NCBI RefSeq assembly: GCF_000203975.2
Contig: NZ_AFCF02000008.1
Location: 248,001 to 312,000 of the forward strand
Length of the DNA stretch: 64,000 bases
Source: Leisingera sp. ANG1
Lineage (GTDB): Bacteria; Pseudomonadota; Alphaproteobacteria; Rhodobacterales; Rhodobacteraceae
Reading direction: 5' to 3'
Below are positions 60,612 through 64,000 of this stretch, piece by piece. A model generated the notes under the pieces. It ran no database searches. It was not told the origin of the DNA and saw nothing but the letters and a program-made list of their open reading frames with translations. Each line of letters begins with the position of its first letter. Position 1 is the first letter of the stretch. The translations under genes and the position numbers were made by a program.

Positions 60612-60911
60612 TCAGGCCCGGACAGGGAAGGGAATGATCTCCGCACTCTCTTCCTGATGGCCCAGCACTTCCTCCAGTATGGCCAGTACTGCAGCATCAG
60701 GGGCGGCCCCGGTGTCGGGATGGAACTGCGCGCGGGCCTGGCGGCGCAACATGTCCTTGGTGCGGCCGCTGCTCATTTGCTTCAGCGCGTCGCCCTGCCC
60801 GGCCATTGCCTCAACCATGAACTGGTTGGCGCGCACCAGATCATTCAGCGACTGGAGCTTGCCTTGCAGCGCTTCCAGCGCCCCGTTCAGATCAGAATGT
60901 GCAGACATCAT
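60612..60911 (-). CDS. Small helical cytosolic protein, hypothetical
   Basis: 99 residues (two consecutive ATGs). Predicted helical: LNGALEALQGKLQSLNDLVRANQFMVEAMAGQ could form a coiled coil; then SSGRTKDMLRRQARAQFHPDTG and the tail EEVLGHQEESAEIIPFPVRA. I do not recognise a family; the EIIPFPVRA-like ending occurs in several Rhodobacteraceae orphans. GGGGGAAGA precedes the start. Role unknown. Confidence 0.7.
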   Translation of the reverse strand: MMSAHSDLNGALEALQGKLQSLNDLVRANQFMVEAMAGQGDALKQMSSGRTKDMLRRQARAQFHPDTGAAPDAAVLAILEEVLGHQEESAEIIPFPVRA

Positions 60912-60992
60912 CTTCCCCCCCGGAAATCAAATGCGGATGCTGCAAGTTTACGGCCTGCACCGCGCCCGGGCAACGGCAGGGTTAGCAAATGG

Positions 60993-61538
60993 TTAACGTC
61001 TGAGGTTCAATTCCGGCAGGGCTATGTGGCCGGTGTAGCGCACCAGAAGACCGATCCGCGGCAGGCTGGCGGAGATGTCGAAGCCAAGATGCCCCTGCGA
61101 TGTTTCGAATTCCATTGCAGCGCTTTCCGGGCAAAGCGCACGCGGCAAAGGCAGCCCGAACAAGCGGGCTTGCTCAACTGAGACCATCATAGCGCCCTGC
61201 TGCACGCGGACTGAAAGTTCCAGCTCAACCACCCCGAACCGCTCAACCACCCTGCCCCGGCGCGGGTCGAACCGCAGATGGGACCGGGTCTGATGCCTGC
61301 CGAACACCCGCCGCCAGATATGGCCCTTGCCCTGCTGCGCAACATCCAGCCGGAACCGGGATTGCGGCATTGGCGGCGGGAAACCAGCCAGCCGGGCCAG
61401 CAGCCGCGCCCAGCGATTGCCGCCTTCAACTCTGACCACACCAAAACTGCGCGTCGGCGGTTCGGTGTGAAACCGCATCAAAACCGGCGGCACATGCAGC
61501 TTATGTGCAGCGATGATTTCCCCGAAGGCGTCCCTCAC
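60993..61538 (-). CDS. DUF4166-domain protein
   Basis: 181 residues from GTG 61538, which overlaps the stop of the DCC gene (GTGA). VRDAFGEIIAAHKLHVPPVLMRFH opens it; RLLARLAGFPPPMPQSRFRLDV, WRRVFGRHQTRSHLRF, FGVVELELSVRVQQGAMMVSVEQARLFGLPLPRAL and a C-terminal beta segment are DUF4166-like. An upstream ATG frame is rejected as antisense noise. DUF4166 is often fused or adjacent to DCC or saccharopine dehydrogenase-like proteins; function unknown. Confidence 0.8.
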   Translation of the reverse strand: MRDAFGEIIAAHKLHVPPVLMRFHTEPPTRSFGVVRVEGGNRWARLLARLAGFPPPMPQSRFRLDVAQQGKGHIWRRVFGRHQTRSHLRFDPRRGRVVERFGVVELELSVRVQQGAMMVSVEQARLFGLPLPRALCPESAAMEFETSQGHLGFDISASLPRIGLLVRYTGHIALPELNLRR

Positions 61539-61966
61539 CCGGCGTAGCCCCCACTGGCAAAGCGGGCGCGGACTTCGGGACCGGGTATCATGCAAACGTC
61601 GTGCCGGCCAAACAGACGGTACCGGTTGCGGGCAACGCTGAAATACAGCGCGTCCTTCAGGCGCCATGGCAGAAACCGGCACACCGACAAGACCCGCCAA
61701 GGCCGCGGCAGCGCCCGCATCGCCGCGGCAAAGGCATCAAGGCGCTGATAGGGGCGGCCGTTAACGATCACCAGATTGGTCTCGAAGTCATCCGCAGGCA
61801 GACCCAGTTCGCGGTACAGCCGCTGCCCCAGCGGCGACTGCGCAGTGGCAAAGGAGAACCGCCCGGCCCGGTCATGGCGCAGCATGAAGCGGAAGAAGCC
61901 GGAACACAGCACGCATTGGCCGTCGAAGACGATGAGGTTGTCATTTGTTAACCGGGTGACTTCCAC
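61535..61966 (-). CDS. DCC-family thiol-disulfide oxidoreductase-like protein
   Basis: 143 residues. The name-giving DxxCxxC site is near the start (VFDGQCVLCSGFFRFMLRHD), followed by RFSFATAQSPLGQRLYRELGL, LVIVNGRPYQRLDAFAAAMRALP and RNRYRLFGRHDVCMIP. A compact thioredoxin-like fold is expected. Translationally coupled to the DUF4166 gene. Confidence 0.9.
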   Translation of the reverse strand: MEVTRLTNDNLIVFDGQCVLCSGFFRFMLRHDRAGRFSFATAQSPLGQRLYRELGLPADDFETNLVIVNGRPYQRLDAFAAAMRALPRPWRVLSVCRFLPWRLKDALYFSVARNRYRLFGRHDVCMIPGPEVRARFASGGYAG

Positions 61967-61993
61967 CGTTTACCGTCTCTCTCAGAAAGTTGC

Positions 61994-62335
61994 TTATTCC
62001 ACTTCAACCGTGTTCCAATCAAACGCCAAAACACGCGCTTGCTCAGCTCTCAATCCGGGCCAGCTACCGTACTTTTCCAAAGCCTTCGGCGATGGTTTCA
62101 CTTCCCCTGACTTCAAATTTTTTTGATCTACAACGACAGTTGCAATGTCAGGAAGGTTCTCCTTTTCACAGATCGTCCGCACCAGATCCAAGGGAGCGCC
62201 CAGCAACCTATGCTCCCCCTTGCGTCCAATCACTTCTGCCAAATCTCCGTATGTAACAAAAACTTTGTCACTTGATTGCCGCAGCTTGACGTATTCATCG
62301 AAAATTCGCTTTGCCCAATATTCGTTTGACGCCAT
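61994..62335 (-). CDS. Low-GC orphan protein with a possible winged-helix region
   Basis: 113 residues. The gene is visibly poorer in GC than its neighbours and uses AT-ending codons. Sequence: NEYWAKRIFDEYVKLRQSSDKVFVTYGDLAEVIGRKGEHRLLGAPLDLVRTICEKENLP, then DIATVVVDQKN. The VTYGDLAEVIG stretch is reminiscent of the DNA-binding part of alkyltransferase-like proteins, but the PCHR signature is absent, so the resemblance is weak. Probably horizontally acquired. Lies between the DCC gene and rpoD. Confidence 0.7.
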   Translation of the reverse strand: MASNEYWAKRIFDEYVKLRQSSDKVFVTYGDLAEVIGRKGEHRLLGAPLDLVRTICEKENLPDIATVVVDQKNLKSGEVKPSPKALEKYGSWPGLRAEQARVLAFDWNTVEVE

Positions 62336-62353
62336 TGGTTCCTCACAATTGCA

Positions 62354-62375
62354 AAGGCGCCCCGCAGGGCGCCTT
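62354..62375 (-). terminator. Terminator of rpoD
   Basis: AAGGCGCCC (62354-62362) pairs with GGGCGCCTT (62367-62375) around CGCA, six bases after the rpoD stop. Confidence 0.78.
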
Positions 62376-62380
62376 CCAAC

Positions 62381-64000
62381 TTACTGATCCAGGAAACTGC
62401 GCAGCTTGCGCGAGCGGCTGGGGTGCTTCAGTTTCCTGAGCGCCTTGGCCTCGATCTGGCGGATCCGTTCGCGGGTCACGCTGAACTGCTGGCCGACTTC
62501 CTCCAGCGTGTGGTCGGTGTTCATGCCGATGCCGAACCGCATCCGCAGAACCCGCTCCTCACGCGGGGTGAGCGAGGCCAGAACCCGGGTGGTGGTTTCC
62601 TTGAGGTTCTCCTGAATGGCGCTGTCCAAGGGCAGCACGGCATTCTTGTCCTCGATGAAATCGCCCAGCTGGCTGTCTTCCTCGTCTCCGATCGGGGTTT
62701 CGAGCGAGATCGGCTCCTTGGCGATCTTCATCACCTTGCGGACCTTCTCCAGCGGCATCTGCAGTTTGTCGGCCAGTTCTTCCGGAGTCGGCTCGCGGCC
62801 GATCTCGTGCAGCATCTGGCGGCCGGTGCGGACCAGCTTGTTGATGGTCTCGATCATGTGCACCGGGATCCGGATGGTGCGGGCCTGGTCGGCGATCGAA
62901 CGGGTGATGGCCTGGCGGATCCACCATGTTGCATAAGTCGAGAACTTGTAGCCGCGGCGGTATTCGAACTTGTCCACCGCCTTCATCAGGCCGATGTTAC
63001 CCTCCTGGATCAAATCCAGGAACTGCAGACCGCGGTTGGTGTATTTCTTGGCAATCGAAATCACCAGGCGCAGGTTGGCCTCGACCATTTCCTTCTTGGC
63101 CTGGCGGGCTTCTTTTTCGCCCTTCTGAACCTGCTGTACGATGCGGCGGAATTCGGAGATGTCCAGACCGACATACTGGCCCACCTGGGCCATATCAGCG
63201 CGCAGTTCCTCAACCTTTTCGGTAGAGCGTTCAATGAACATCTGCCAGCCGCGGCCCGGCTTTTCGCCCATGTCGGACAACCAGTTCGGGTCCAGTTCGC
63301 GGCCGCGGTAGGCGTCCACGAACTCGCGGCGGTTGATGCGGGCCTGGTCGGCCAGTTTCACCATCGAGCTGTCGATCTGCATGACGCGGCGGTTGATGCC
63401 ATAAAGCTGGTCGATCAGCGCCTCGATACGGTTGTTGTGCAGGTGCAGGCCGTTCACTAACTCGACGATTTCCGAGCGCAGCGACTGATAGCGTGCCTCG
63501 TCTTCGCTGCTGAAGGAGCCGTCCTCGTTCAGGGTTGCCGAAATCCGGCTGTCCTGCATTTCGCTGAGCTCAGCGAAGTCGGTGGAGATCCGCTCCAGCG
63601 TGACCAAAACCCGGTCCTTGAGCGCAGCCTCCATAGCAGCCAGCGACATGTTGGCCTGATCATCGTCGTCGTCATCGTCGTCATCCTGGGAAATCGGATT
63701 ACCGTCCGCATCCAGTTCCGGCCCTTCATCCTTGGCCGGTTTGGCGGATGCCACTGCGGACGTATCGACAACGGGCTCTTCTTCGCCGTCCTCATCCATC
63801 TGGTTGCCAAAAGTGGCCTCCAGGTCGATGACGTCGCGCAGAAGAATGTCCTCAGACAAGAGTTCGTCGTGCCAGATTGTGATTGCCTGGAAAGTCAGCG
63901 GGCTTTCGCACAGCCCCAGGATCATCGTGTTGCGGCCGGCCTCGATGCGTTTCGCAATTGCGATCTCGCCTTCACGGCTCAGCAGCTCAACCGAGCCCAT
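62381..64000 (-). CDS. rpoD: RNA polymerase primary sigma factor, 5' part outside the window
   Basis: The C-terminal 539 residues are present. The Met at the window edge lies in region 1.2 ([22 protein letters not shown]) and is not the true start, since RpoD normally has ~120 further residues. An acidic linker with a run of eight Asp follows the first conserved block. Region 2: [74 protein letters not shown]. Region 4: [45 protein letters not shown]. Confidence 0.97.
   Translation of the reverse strand: MGSVELLSREGEIAIAKRIEAGRNTMILGLCESPLTFQAITIWHDELLSEDILLRDVIDLEATFGNQMDEDGEEEPVVDTSAVASAKPAKDEGPELDADGNPISQDDDDDDDDDQANMSLAAMEAALKDRVLVTLERISTDFAELSEMQDSRISATLNEDGSFSSEDEARYQSLRSEIVELVNGLHLHNNRIEALIDQLYGINRRVMQIDSSMVKLADQARINRREFVDAYRGRELDPNWLSDMGEKPGRGWQMFIERSTEKVEELRADMAQVGQYVGLDISEFRRIVQQVQKGEKEARQAKKEMVEANLRLVISIAKKYTNRGLQFLDLIQEGNIGLMKAVDKFEYRRGYKFSTYATWWIRQAITRSIADQARTIRIPVHMIETINKLVRTGRQMLHEIGREPTPEELADKLQMPLEKVRKVMKIAKEPISLETPIGDEEDSQLGDFIEDKNAVLPLDSAIQENLKETTTRVLASLTPREERVLRMRFGIGMNTDHTLEEVGQQFSVTRERIRQIEAKALRKLKHPSRSRKLRSFLDQ

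Noticed and set aside
1-64000. CRISPR arrays, insertion sequences, prophage or toxin-antitoxin loci
   Set aside because: Looked for regular spaced repeats, transposase or integrase motifs and paired small ORFs with toxin motifs; none were found.

Overview
The window is chromosomal DNA of an alphaproteobacterium of the family Rhodobacteraceae (Roseobacter group, probably close to Leisingera, Phaeobacter or Ruegeria). This assignment is inferred from several things in the sequence: roughly 60 percent GC with strong GC3 bias; an alphaproteobacterial tRNA-His with no encoded G-1; CdnL/CarD, RpoH, RpoD and a SUV3-like helicase of alphaproteobacterial type; MmcB with a GTTC-N7-GTTC SOS box; small Rhodobacteraceae-type orphan proteins; and an intergenic repeat of a type I recall as common in this family. 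There are no insertion sequences, prophages or CRISPR arrays. Most of the window is core genome with a few accessory islands.

Layout. 1-4.5 kb: the truncated end of a large multidomain glycosyltransferase and a TPR-methyltransferase, both cell-surface glycan type. 4.9-7.6 kb: a membrane sensor kinase (extracytoplasmic sensor, HAMP-like, PAS) overlapping an Rcp-type single-domain response regulator. 7.6-9.0 kb: mostly noncoding, with a small lipoprotein gene and several strong RNA hairpins. 9.0-13.8 kb: a tightly coupled exopolysaccharide-like operon (UDP-xylose synthase, UDP-glucose 4-epimerase, cellulose-synthase-like GT2, GH26-like hydrolase). 14-19.4 kb: a small secreted protein, O-acetylhomoserine sulfhydrylase, a SIMPL protein and a large TM protein resembling a fusion of GspL/PilM-like and GspC/PilP-like parts. 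19.4-21.2 kb: 4-hydroxyphenylpyruvate dioxygenase divergent from an Lrp-type regulator. 21.2-26.4 kb: an Aer-like PAS protein, a KefC-type antiporter and cobT/cobS divergently arranged. 26.4-31.6 kb: a minus-strand run of TPR protein, SUV3-like helicase, S4 RNA-binding protein, 7Fe ferredoxin and CarD. 31.7-39.6 kb: SCP2 protein, lysophospholipase-like hydrolase, oligoendopeptidase F, GNAT, DUF995-like, GFA-like, glycine amidinotransferase-like enzyme with a structured leader, ICMT-like membrane protein and a DksA-type zinc finger. 40-47.7 kb: rpoH, rluD, small orphans, tRNA-His, an RTX-like protein and SOS-controlled mmcB. 47.9-58.3 kb: acyltransferase 3, then the nrdR-ribD-ribE-ribB-ribH-nusB block, split by an oppositely oriented capsule cassette (kpsS, Wza-like lipoprotein, kpsC). 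58.4-64 kb: YjbQ, three tandem paralogous secreted proteins, small orphans, DUF4166 and DCC proteins, a low-GC orphan and the 3' part of rpoD.

Functional themes. Three separate surface-polysaccharide loci occur (1-4.5, 9-13.8 and 52-56.7 kb), with an O-acyltransferase at 48 kb that could decorate such polymers. Riboflavin synthesis is complete for RibD, RibE, RibB and RibH, but the GTP cyclohydrolase II domain fused to RibB has lost its zinc cysteines, so RibA activity must be supplied elsewhere. The least described material is the tandem secreted family at 58.9-60.5 kb, the GspL/GspC-like fusion, the RTX-like protein with an 18-residue period, and the hairpin leader that buries the ribosome binding site of the amidinotransferase gene.
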